A DNA stretch of 27,543 bases from positions 1 to 27,543 of the forward strand of contig JBFLVQ010000041.1 in the NCBI GenBank assembly GCA_040758525.1. Reading direction: 5' to 3'. The DNA comes from JBFLVQ01 sp040758525. GTDB taxonomy: Bacteria > Acidobacteriota > Blastocatellia > Chloracidobacteriales > JADJPF01. Of this stretch, positions 15,133 to 22,285 are shown piece after piece (position 1 is the first letter of the stretch; each line of letters starts with the position of its first letter). The position numbers were made by a program, and so were the translations under genes. Below the pieces are notes generated by a model. The model had not been told where the DNA came from and did not search any database. It saw only the letters and a program-made list of their open reading frames with translations.

Positions 15133-17631
15133 TTAGAACCAGGCATAATAGATTACCTGGAAGATATGCACTAACATTAGCGCAAGCATTACGGAAGTCG
15201 TAACTACATGCGGTGGCAGCCAGACCTTAAGTGCACGATGTATATAGATGAGTGCATCAACACGGCGCAAAGTAGTGGCTGCCTCAATGGCCTTCTCCAG
15301 CACAGCGCGATCATAGCCATCTAACCGACTCAATTCGTCTTTGAATTCTGCTCGCCCTGCTGCCATTAACATAGAAAGATCTTCACGTATTAAGTATTGG
15401 CGTAATAGATAGCCAAGTGAGAGAAATCTAGGCACCACACGATTGCGTATAATTTCCTTAATCTCTAATGTCTGTGCGGTTTCGATAAGATCCGCGATCT
15501 CTTGGTAGAGTTCGTAACGTCTTTCGGTAAGATCTTCTATCAGTAGCGGCTCACCCTCGATCTGAGTAAGCATACGAGGTCCTATCCAATAGATCAGAAT
15601 ACCGAATAGTCCAGTAAGTATTACTAGATCGAATGAGAGCATTAATGCCGCTGTTAATGGTCCACCTAAGCTTGTGCCGCCATGTAGCAACAACAGTATA
15701 CCGGAGATTCCTCCAACATAGGCATGCGCCATCATCCAGTAACGTAATGCTCCTGCGCGTCGCTTGAAGATCTGTCGGCGTATAGGGTAGAGCATTACAA
15801 AGATAATGCCGAGTAGACCAACAATACCAGTGATCCAACGTAGGTTAAACCAGGTTGTGTTGAGAAGCGGTCGTCCTAGCCCAAAACGGGCAATACCTAG
15901 GGCCGTCATTCCACACATCAAGACCATAAGCAGAATGCCAAATAGATGCACAATCTGTTTACCACGGTCCTTTTTCATCAAACCGCGACCATAGATATTA
16001 GTACCATTGCGTTTGGCAAAGGCAAGACCCTGTATCTGATTCACCTCAGAGAAATATTCCGTAGGATGGATACGTATACAGGCACCCGTAGGACAGTTCT
16101 CTACACAACTGTAGGCATGCCCTTTGGCACCTTTCGGATTGAGCGTAGTGTTATTACAGAGATTGCACTTAACTGCTACTAGATCATCGGCACGCTCTAC
16201 ACGTGATGGCATAGGATCAGACTCAAGCTTGAAGATCTGCTGCCAGCGAGTGGGCGCTGCCGTTGCCGGAGATTTGCGCGGGATCATTGTGATGGCATTG
16301 TAAGGACATTGTGTTGCACAATCACCACAGCCAATACAGGTGGCGGGATTGATATCAACCTCACCAGCTTGAAAACGTCCAATTGCTCCAGTAGGACAGC
16401 CAGTTAGACACTCAGGATCTTTACAATGTAAGCAGACTTCTGGGGCCAGTAGACTCTGATCAATATGATTACGTACAGGCGCCTTAGGACGCAGTACATG
16501 TATACCGCGCCGCAGTAGCCGTGACTGGCCATGAATCTCATGGCAGGCAAGCGAGCAGTTGCCACAACGTACACATAGATCCATGTCCATCACTAGTAGA
16601 TTAGTAGCATCTGCTAGTCCTGTGTTAAGAATCTTATCCTGAGCCAGTTTGGCAGGTAGCGCAACACGATGCTCAGGCGCCGGTTCGGCAGGTGTTCCAG
16701 GCATCTGATAAGGTCCCAATTCTTGTAGGATCAGATCGCCTAGCGCCGGATTTTTACGTAGTTTGTTAAGTTCAATCTCCAATACCTCGGTGCGTCCTAG
16801 CACTGTGACAGTATAAGGCCAGTTGGCACGCTCCTTAATTCCTTCGCTGCCAAAACAGTAACCAGGACCAACAAAGTCGATAAAACCTTCGCTAGTACCA
16901 TTACCATTGCCATTACTATCGCCATTCGAGTCGGTGACAATCGGCGCCGTGTTGCGCTTCTCTGTGTTCATTGTACGGCTAACCCATCCCTCTTTGATTA
17001 GGATGAGTCGATCCATTACCTCACTCTCACGACACAGCACATGGTTTTTGGCCAGCACCTTGAATTGTGTAGCCTTTACCAGTTCGCTACTTAGATCTTT
17101 GTTTAATCTGTCTTTTAGACCAAGAATATTAAGCGTGTTATCACGGCCATGCGAACGGTAGGTCTTATCAAGTGACTCGCCAAATTTTGACAGCTTGCGT
17201 AGTAAACGCAATGCCGGACGTTGTACCTCAAGCAGCCGTGCCGATTCTTCTGCATGGGCTTTGATCGTAGCATTACGTGGTACGCCAGCTAGAATCGACA
17301 TCTCGCCAAACTGTGCCCCAACACCCAATTCGGCTACCCGTTTGACTTCTTGATTAGCTTCAATAAAGACTTCTACTCGCCCCTGTACAACAATATAAAA
17401 AGTGTTGCCGCCCCAGTCGCCTTGACGTACAACGATCTCATTGGGTTCATAATCGAGCAGACGTACATATGGGCCTACCTTCTTGCCGTTGTAGTTGCGC
17501 CCATAGACGGTTACTTCCAGATCTAATTCGTATTTATAATGCCCATCATGGAAAGATTTGATATCCCGGATTGCTTCAAGGCTTTCAATTGCCTCAAGAA
17601 TCTCATAGTGCATAGTTACTTCGCTTGGCAT
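15133..17631 (-). CDS. Tandem cyclic-nucleotide-binding - four [4Fe-4S] - cytochrome-b-like membrane protein
   Basis: An 832-residue protein, first in the redox operon. Residues 53-145 form a cyclic-nucleotide-binding domain with an intact phosphate-binding cassette (FGEMSILAGVPRNATIKA, Arg 119). Residues 185-305 form a second, degenerate one (FGSEG..., without the Arg), interrupted by an Asn/Gly-rich insert (about 234-249). Residues 350-520 form a DmsB/NrfC-like electron-transfer part with four cysteine groups: CVRCGNCSLAC, CLHCKDPECLTGCP, CIGCGDCATQCP and CNLC...CVENCP. Five membrane helices follow (about 560-583, 597-615, 634-652, 660-684, 807-826). His 636 and His 650 lie 14 apart in one helix, and His 562 and His 822 lie in others, as in b-haem proteins. 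The ATG at 17631 has GAGGG upstream; an ATG at 17613 is possible. It probably passes electrons between quinones or haem b and the FHA-cytochrome protein encoded 40 bp downstream. Confidence 0.88.
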   Translation of the reverse strand: MPSEVTMHYEILEAIESLEAIRDIKSFHDGHYKYELDLEVTVYGRNYNGKKVGPYVRLLDYEPNEIVVRQGDWGGNTFYIVVQGRVEVFIEANQEVKRVAELGVGAQFGEMSILAGVPRNATIKAHAEESARLLEVQRPALRLLRKLSKFGESLDKTYRSHGRDNTLNILGLKDRLNKDLSSELVKATQFKVLAKNHVLCRESEVMDRLILIKEGWVSRTMNTEKRNTAPIVTDSNGDSNGNGNGTSEGFIDFVGPGYCFGSEGIKERANWPYTVTVLGRTEVLEIELNKLRKNPALGDLILQELGPYQMPGTPAEPAPEHRVALPAKLAQDKILNTGLADATNLLVMDMDLCVRCGNCSLACHEIHGQSRLLRRGIHVLRPKAPVRNHIDQSLLAPEVCLHCKDPECLTGCPTGAIGRFQAGEVDINPATCIGCGDCATQCPYNAITMIPRKSPATAAPTRWQQIFKLESDPMPSRVERADDLVAVKCNLCNNTTLNPKGAKGHAYSCVENCPTGACIRIHPTEYFSEVNQIQGLAFAKRNGTNIYGRGLMKKDRGKQIVHLFGILLMVLMCGMTALGIARFGLGRPLLNTTWFNLRWITGIVGLLGIIFVMLYPIRRQIFKRRAGALRYWMMAHAYVGGISGILLLLHGGTSLGGPLTAALMLSFDLVILTGLFGILIYWIGPRMLTQIEGEPLLIEDLTERRYELYQEIADLIETAQTLEIKEIIRNRVVPRFLSLGYLLRQYLIREDLSMLMAAGRAEFKDELSRLDGYDRAVLEKAIEAATTLRRVDALIYIHRALKVWLPPHVVTTSVMLALMLVHIFQVIYYAWF

Positions 17632-17775
17632 TGCAAACCCTCACTACGCTTTTCTAATTAAGCGGTCTATTTTATGCAGTTCAATAACTAAAATAAATAA
17701 AGTTGCCAAACTTGTCCCAATACATAAAATCTTGTCACCTTTTAATCTGGACCCTTATAAAGATTTATATCTTAC

Positions 17776-17808
17776 GGCGATAAAAGCTAGTTAACCACTG
17801 TTATCGCC
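17776..17808. promoter_or_regulatory. Inverted repeat GGCGATAA-N17-TTATCGCC, possible operator
   Basis: GGCGATAA (17776-17783) and TTATCGCC (17801-17808) are perfect complements with a 17-nt spacer. This fits a dimeric repressor site on one DNA face or an RNA stem. It lies about 145-180 bp before the minus-strand operon start. Confidence 0.4.
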
Positions 17809-17871
17809 ACTTTCTTTCCTTATTGGTAAAAAGCCCTAGTCTATTACCACTGTCTATTAGATTCCAGTGGT
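17794..17871. promoter_or_regulatory. Three ACCACTG heptamers (two direct, one inverted)
   Basis: ACCACTG occurs at 17794-17800 and again at 17846-17852, 52 bp apart (about five helical turns). Its complement CAGTGGT is at 17865-17871, forming a 7-bp perfect inverted pair with the second copy. The first copy lies in the spacer and left edge of the GGCGATAA repeat. This looks like a regulator binding array. Confidence 0.4.
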
Positions 17872-17976
17872 CCATTAATCGCACCTATATTTAATAGGAG
17901 GAAAGAAGGTTAGGAGAAATGTACGCCATTTTGTGAGCATTTGCAAGAGGCTGATAGAAAGGATTGTAGCTACCCC

Positions 17977-18005
17977 TTGTATGAGTGCAAAGGTTGCTTT
18001 AGAAT
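17977..18005 (+). promoter_or_regulatory. Possible sigma-70 promoter for clpX
   Basis: TTGTAT (17977-17982), a 17-nt spacer and TAGAAT (18000-18005) would start transcription near 18012, about 75 nt before the GTG start. The -35 match is weak and the -10 match good. Confidence 0.35.
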
Positions 18006-18086
18006 GGGAGGCATGCCAAGCAGTAACCGTCCTGCAGGTATATAAGTAAGAGCTTTTCACTTTCCCTATATTCTGAGGAGGCAAGC

Positions 18087-19325
18087 GTGAGATCTACGGA
18101 AGAATTTCCGCGCTGTTCGTTCTGTCATAAAACAAATCGTGAAGTGAAAAAGCTTATTGCCGGCCCATCGGTCTACATCTGCAACGAGTGTATCAATATT
18201 TGCAATGAGATTCTTGTTGATGACCACAAAGAGGTTGAAGAGCGGCGCACGGGGCTGCCTTCCCCTATAGAGATTAAACGCCTGCTAGATCAGTATGTGG
18301 TACAGCAAGAAGAGACCAAGAAGCGGTTGGCGGTGGCCGTATATCAACATTACAAACGTGTCGAGATGGGCAAGCGGCGTACTAACAAGAAGGATGATGT
18401 AGAGGTGCAAAAGAGCAATGTCTTGTTAATCGGTCCTACCGGTACCGGCAAGACTCTGCTGGCGCAAACCCTTGCACGTATGCTCAATGTACCATTCTGT
18501 ATTGCAGATGCCACTACCCTTACCGAGGCTGGCTATGTTGGTGAAGATGTCGAGAATATTGTTGCCAAACTACTAGAAAGCGCTAATGGCGATGTTGAGC
18601 GCGCACAGGTAGGGATTGTCTATATTGACGAGATCGATAAGATTGCCCGCAAGGACGAGAATCCCTCACTGACACGAGATGTTTCCGGTGAAGGTGTACA
18701 ACAGTCACTCTTAAAGATTCTTGAAGGTACTGAGGCGCTTGTACCACAATCGCGGGGTGGTCGCTATCCCCAGCAGGAGCGTGTTAAGGTTGATACTACC
18801 AATATCCTTTTTATTTGTGGGGGCGCTTTTGTTGGTCTAGAGAAGCTGGTAGAGCGGCGTTTAGGTGGTAAAGCACTTGGTTTTCAAGCCGATGTAAGCA
18901 AACATCGCTTCAGTGTGAAATCTAATATTCTTGCTCATGTCGAACCAGAAGATCTGATTAAATTTGGTATGATACCAGAGTTTGTTGGTCGTCTACCGGT
19001 TGTCAGCGCGCTTCATGAGCTTGATGAAGCTGCCCTTGTAGAGATCTTGACACGACCCAAAAATGCCCTTCTCAAACAGTACCAGGCACTCTTTGAACTG
19101 GATGGTATACGTCTGACCTATGCTGATATGGCTGTTGAAGCGCTGGCGCGCAAGACACTAGAACTGAAAGTAGGAGCGCGCGGTCTACGTATGGTATTAG
19201 AGAAGATTATGCTAGATGCTTTTTATACCCTCCCGTCCCAACGCAAGATCAAAAAATTTGTCCTTACCAAGGAGATGGTAGAAACTGGCGTGCTCTCATT
19301 ACAGGCGCTGGAACAGGTTGTCTGA
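18087..19325 (+). CDS. clpX: ATP-dependent protease ATPase subunit ClpX
   Basis: A 412-residue AAA+ unfoldase that threads tagged proteins into ClpP. It has the N-terminal zinc domain (Cys 10, 13, 32, 35), Walker A GPTGTGKT (116-123), Walker B VYIDEID (Asp 181, Glu 182), the GYVG pore loop (149-152), the ClpP-docking loop LGF (264-266) and sensor 2 GARGLR (363-368). Length is close to the E. coli protein. The start is GTG with GAGGAGG 5 nt upstream. In the pore-entry loop the usual GGRKHPQQE reads GGRYPQQE, so the RKH motif used in E. coli for ssrA-tag contact is altered. No clpP or tig lies next to it, which is uncommon since these three are often adjacent. It may therefore be a second copy or a relocated gene. 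Confidence 0.93.
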   Translation: MRSTEEFPRCSFCHKTNREVKKLIAGPSVYICNECINICNEILVDDHKEVEERRTGLPSPIEIKRLLDQYVVQQEETKKRLAVAVYQHYKRVEMGKRRTNKKDDVEVQKSNVLLIGPTGTGKTLLAQTLARMLNVPFCIADATTLTEAGYVGEDVENIVAKLLESANGDVERAQVGIVYIDEIDKIARKDENPSLTRDVSGEGVQQSLLKILEGTEALVPQSRGGRYPQQERVKVDTTNILFICGGAFVGLEKLVERRLGGKALGFQADVSKHRFSVKSNILAHVEPEDLIKFGMIPEFVGRLPVVSALHELDEAALVEILTRPKNALLKQYQALFELDGIRLTYADMAVEALARKTLELKVGARGLRMVLEKIMLDAFYTLPSQRKIKKFVLTKEMVETGVLSLQALEQVV

Positions 19326-19344
19326 TATTTTACCAGAGAGCAGA

Positions 19345-19365
19345 CAGAGATCTATATCTTCTCTG
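19345..19365 (+). terminator. Weak hairpin after clpX
   Basis: CAGAGA (19345-19350) and TCTCTG (19360-19365) form a 6-bp stem 20 nt after the clpX stop. No T-run follows, so it is only a candidate. Confidence 0.25.
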
Positions 19366-19416
19366 TGGTAATATATAACATCACCAAAAATTCACTAGGG
19401 AGCGTGACGTTTAGCT

Positions 19417-21075
19417 ATGTCCTCCCCGCTTATTAAAATTTCTGAGCAAAGTTGGACACTCTGCTGTCTCTGTTGCAGTTGTATGCAGGAAGTGCGTGAC
19501 ACGCTGATGCTCAATGTCGGCAAAGCGTTCGTAGAATATAACCATCGCTTCGTCTGTCCGCATTGTCAAACTCACAATCAGATCGTGTTGACGCGGGAGA
19601 TGTTCGATAATGCGCAGGTAATGATCCTGCATGAAGCACCACCAAAGCCAAATTATCAAAATCAACCTCCCGTCGAGACACCACCCGTCAATGATCATTT
19701 TGCTGGTGGTGGAGCACCAGCCTTTGAACCGATAATGGAGGATTGGGCGGCACCGTTACCAGAGACTAAATTTGAATCTCCTGGGCCATCGCCTGAGCCA
19801 TTTGATCTACCTATCTCGCCACCTGGAGAAGCCAGCGCACCGGCTGGCAATATGGGGTTTCGTGCTGGTGTGCCATCATTTGAAGCTGATGCGGCGATCT
19901 CTACACCTCCTAAACGAGAACCACCAATAACGCCGCCGCCTGCTAAAGTGTCTCCTCCCAAGCCTAGTAGACGCAAAGTCGATGATGATGAATTTGACGC
20001 TGACAGCGAAGGGCTAAATTTGGCTGATCTGCTTAATAAAAAGCCAGCCAAACAGGATGTCACCAATATGCGTACAGGCGGCAAAATAGGTGCTGCTGCT
20101 AGCGGTGCTGGTCAAAGTCGTCAAAGTCGCGGATTACCTAGCAGCATCAAGCTGGGGAGTTTGGAGATTCCTGTCAACCAGAAGACTATGCTGGTTGGGG
20201 GCGGTGTTTTAGTTGTTATGGCAGTGTTAGGCTGGTTTATCTTGGGTAGATCTCCTCAACCTACACCTACGCCCGCTCCACCAGCTCAACCCGCAACTAC
20301 TCCAGCAGTTGGTAAGGGACTTGATCCAAAACCACAAACTACTCCAGGAAATACTACGGAAGTGCCGAACACATCAGAAACACCAACTGCTACGACTACA
20401 CCCAGCACTACTGATGTAGTAGATGGAATGATCGATATTCCTGCTGGAGAGTATTTCATTGGTCGCAACGATGGCACTGAGTATGATCGGCCTCAACATA
20501 AGGTAACTCTTAGTGCTTTTAGTATAGATGTTCATGAGGTCACGCAGGCGGAGTATGCCAAGTTTCTTGCTGCCACTAGTCACAAACCCCCTGCTTCTTG
20601 GCAGGGTGGCAAGTATAAGGGTGATGGCCGGCTGCCAGTAACAGAAGTCAATTGGAATGATGCCAGCGCCTATGCCAAATGGGCAGGTAAACGACTACCT
20701 ACGGAAGCAGAATGGGAAGTAGCGGCAGCAGGTGTCGAACATCAATTATACCCTTGGGGTAATCAGTGGGATGCTACACGCGCCCACACCAAATCAACAG
20801 GACTAGATGGTCCTCGTCCGGTGGGTCTATTGACTCAAGGCCGCAGCCCCTTCGGGGTTTATGATATGTGTGGCAATGTCTGGGAGTGGACTAACTCTGA
20901 ACCACAAGCCTATCCTGGTGGTAACCGAATAGATAATGCTAAAGAGTTACGGGTGATTCGGGGTGGTTCCTATAAGGATGTCCCAGATGTTGTTACTACA
21001 TCCAGACGTAATTGGGTAGGTGTTACAACTGCCGATCTAACGCTGGGTTTTCGTTGTGCTAAGGATAAGCAATAA
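19417..21075 (+). CDS. Zinc-ribbon / proline-rich / membrane-anchored SUMF1-like protein
   Basis: A 552-residue protein. The N-terminus has a cysteine cluster (Cys 16, 17, 19, 20, 22 and CPHC at 47-50) resembling the zinc-ribbon head found on bacterial membrane proteins. A long Pro/acidic disordered stretch follows (about 75-255), one transmembrane helix (258-277), a Pro/Thr linker (278-333), and a formylglycine-generating-enzyme-type sulfatase-modifying domain (334-550: IPAGEYFIGRNDGTEYDRPQHKV, DVHEVTQAEYAKFL, LPTEAEWE, GVYDMCGNVWEW, RVIRGGSY, LGFRC). The copper-binding Cys pair of true FGE is not seen near the C-terminus, so sulfatase activation is unlikely. Such domains often act in protein-ligand binding or non-haem iron chemistry. 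Predicted topology is a cytosolic zinc head with a periplasmic SUMF1 domain. ATG at 19417 has AGGGAG about 14 nt upstream, rather far. Confidence 0.8.
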   Translation: MSSPLIKISEQSWTLCCLCCSCMQEVRDTLMLNVGKAFVEYNHRFVCPHCQTHNQIVLTREMFDNAQVMILHEAPPKPNYQNQPPVETPPVNDHFAGGGAPAFEPIMEDWAAPLPETKFESPGPSPEPFDLPISPPGEASAPAGNMGFRAGVPSFEADAAISTPPKREPPITPPPAKVSPPKPSRRKVDDDEFDADSEGLNLADLLNKKPAKQDVTNMRTGGKIGAAASGAGQSRQSRGLPSSIKLGSLEIPVNQKTMLVGGGVLVVMAVLGWFILGRSPQPTPTPAPPAQPATTPAVGKGLDPKPQTTPGNTTEVPNTSETPTATTTPSTTDVVDGMIDIPAGEYFIGRNDGTEYDRPQHKVTLSAFSIDVHEVTQAEYAKFLAATSHKPPASWQGGKYKGDGRLPVTEVNWNDASAYAKWAGKRLPTEAEWEVAAAGVEHQLYPWGNQWDATRAHTKSTGLDGPRPVGLLTQGRSPFGVYDMCGNVWEWTNSEPQAYPGGNRIDNAKELRVIRGGSYKDVPDVVTTSRRNWVGVTTADLTLGFRCAKDKQ

Positions 21076-21097
21076 TACGCTATTTTTGATCGGCGAC

Positions 21098-21127
21098 TTG
21101 GCGCAGAGGCATTACTGCTGGTATGAT
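21098..21127 (+). promoter_or_regulatory. Likely promoter for the sugar kinase gene
   Basis: TTGGCG (21098-21103), an 18-nt spacer and TATGAT (21122-21127) preceded by TGG make an extended -10 promoter. Transcription would start near 21134, about 40 nt before the ATG. Confidence 0.45.
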
Positions 21128-21173
21128 AAATCATTCTTAAGCAGCCACAGCCTACAGAAAGCGGTATCTTTTA

Positions 21174-22232
21174 ATGCTTGAACCTAATATACCTACAATC
21201 TCTACAGAGGAGCTTTTTGCTCTTGATGGAGAGTCCCGTCTGGAACTTTATTTGCGCACCGAACAGAGCCAACTAGCAGTCGAGAAGATAGCACGCCTTA
21301 CTGGCGATGCCTCTACGCGTCAATACTTTCGTCTATACACTCCAGATCAGACCCTTATTGCTGCAATCTATCAGACAGGGTTTGATGCTGTCGAGCACCC
21401 ATTTTGTGTTGTCAATAATCTTTTTGCTACTGCTCAGTTGCCGGTGCCGGCCATTATTGCTGCTAGTGGTGATTTTGGCATTATCCTGCTTGAAGACTTA
21501 GGTGATCTACGTTTACAGGATTGGCTACAAACGGCCTTGCCCGAGCAGTATCGTAGCGCCTATTGTGAAGCAATCGATCTTATCTTTGGTATTCAAGCTG
21601 CCACGCCACACGCCATTGAGATAAATTGTTGTGCTGCACAACTCGCTTTTGATGAGGCGAAGCTGATGTGGGAGTTGGAATTCTTCTACAAACACTATTT
21701 TCAAGGCTATTTGCAGCTACTACTACCAACTATGCGCGAAGCTGCCTTAATGGCGGAACTACGCGAGATTGCTAGTACCCTAGCAGCACGACCACGGCTG
21801 CTTTGTCATCGCGACTTCCATTCACGCAATCTTATGCTTTGGCAGGGGCGTCAATATATCATTGATCATCAGGATGCCCGTATGGGGCCGCAAAGTTACG
21901 ATCTAGCTTCACTATTGCGAGATCCCTATGTTGCCCTTGATGAAGAGATGATCGCTGAGCTTTATCACTATTTTGTTACTACCTGTCGGCAACAAGGCGC
22001 AACCGCAGCCTGGGAAGTTGAGATGCGTAGTGAATTTGAGTTGATGACCGTGCAACGTGTTGTTAAAGCGATCGGCACATATGCCTATCAGACTACCGTA
22101 ATGAAGAACAATGTCTATGTTCCTTACATTCCGCGCGCAGTGACTACTGCGTTGGCGGCAGCGGAACGGCTCGGTCAGTTCCCGGAGTTGCGCACATTAC
22201 TAGCCGAACAGGCGCGCGCAGTTGCTATCTGA
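21174..22232 (+). CDS. Aminoglycoside-phosphotransferase-fold kinase, AmgK-like (cell-wall sugar kinase)
   Basis: A 352-residue cytosolic kinase of the APH fold. Visible marks are LTGDASTRQYFRL (GDAS at 44-47), ILLEDLGDLRLQDWL, the catalytic HRDFHSRNLM (His 212, Asp 214) and the metal-binding IIDHQDARMGPQSYDLASLLRDPY (Asp 231 and 234 region). This set matches AmgK, which phosphorylates the anomeric position of N-acetylmuramate and N-acetylglucosamine in peptidoglycan recycling. AmgK is usually followed by the nucleotidyltransferase MurU; here asnS follows instead, so the pathway partner must be elsewhere or the substrate differs. No clear Shine-Dalgarno site precedes the ATG (GAAAGCGG is 9-16 nt away). 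It probably has its own promoter at 21098-21127. Confidence 0.78.
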   Translation: MLEPNIPTISTEELFALDGESRLELYLRTEQSQLAVEKIARLTGDASTRQYFRLYTPDQTLIAAIYQTGFDAVEHPFCVVNNLFATAQLPVPAIIAASGDFGIILLEDLGDLRLQDWLQTALPEQYRSAYCEAIDLIFGIQAATPHAIEINCCAAQLAFDEAKLMWELEFFYKHYFQGYLQLLLPTMREAALMAELREIASTLAARPRLLCHRDFHSRNLMLWQGRQYIIDHQDARMGPQSYDLASLLRDPYVALDEEMIAELYHYFVTTCRQQGATAAWEVEMRSEFELMTVQRVVKAIGTYAYQTTVMKNNVYVPYIPRAVTTALAAAERLGQFPELRTLLAEQARAVAI

Positions 22233-22246
22233 GATATGCACAATTT

Positions 22247-22255
22247 TGCTATGAT
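22247..22255 (+). promoter_or_regulatory. Extended -10 promoter element for asnS
   Basis: TGCTATGAT (22247-22255) is a TGn plus near-consensus -10. No -35 is seen at the right distance, which extended -10 promoters tolerate. Transcription would start near 22262, leaving only about 9 nt before the GTG at 22271 but 24 nt before the ATG at 22286. Confidence 0.4.
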
Positions 22256-22285
22256 GAGAATGTTCGAGAGGTGAAGCGGGAAATT

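Larger units (their letters stand above)
17632..18086. other. 455-bp divergent intergenic region between the redox operon and clpX
   Basis: No credible gene is present. The region holds inverted and repeated short motifs (separate entries), a plausible + strand promoter, and a purine-rich stretch with two strong ribosome-binding-like sites (GGAGGAAAG near 17897, AGGAGA near 17912). The second precedes an ATG at 17919 that stops after five codons. The A/T-rich 17660-17770 part is where the minus-strand operon promoter should lie; I could not choose a single good one. Confidence 0.7.

Noticed and set aside
17641..17730. Promoter for the minus-strand redox operon
   Set aside because: Several half-matches exist (for example TTGGCA near 17703-17708 read on the minus strand, TTGAAC near 17680), but no pair has both a good -35 and a good -10, so none is called.
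17981..18049. 22-codon open frame before clpX, and a 5-codon frame at 17919 with a good ribosome-binding site
   Set aside because: The longer frame has no ribosome-binding site and overlaps the proposed promoter; the short one would make only five residues. A leader-peptide role cannot be supported.
17875..18084. Minus-strand open frame of 69 codons in the divergent intergenic region
   Set aside because: No ribosome-binding site, no recognisable domain, and it covers the likely clpX promoter and leader on the other strand.
20417..21075. True formylglycine-generating enzyme activity for the SUMF1-like domain
   Set aside because: The C-terminal active-site cysteine pair is not present; only Cys 485 and Cys 547 are seen in this domain, in other positions.
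22271..22285. GTG at 22271 as start of asnS
   Set aside because: It would leave almost no leader after the extended -10 element and adds residues not typical of the family; the ATG at 22286 fits better.
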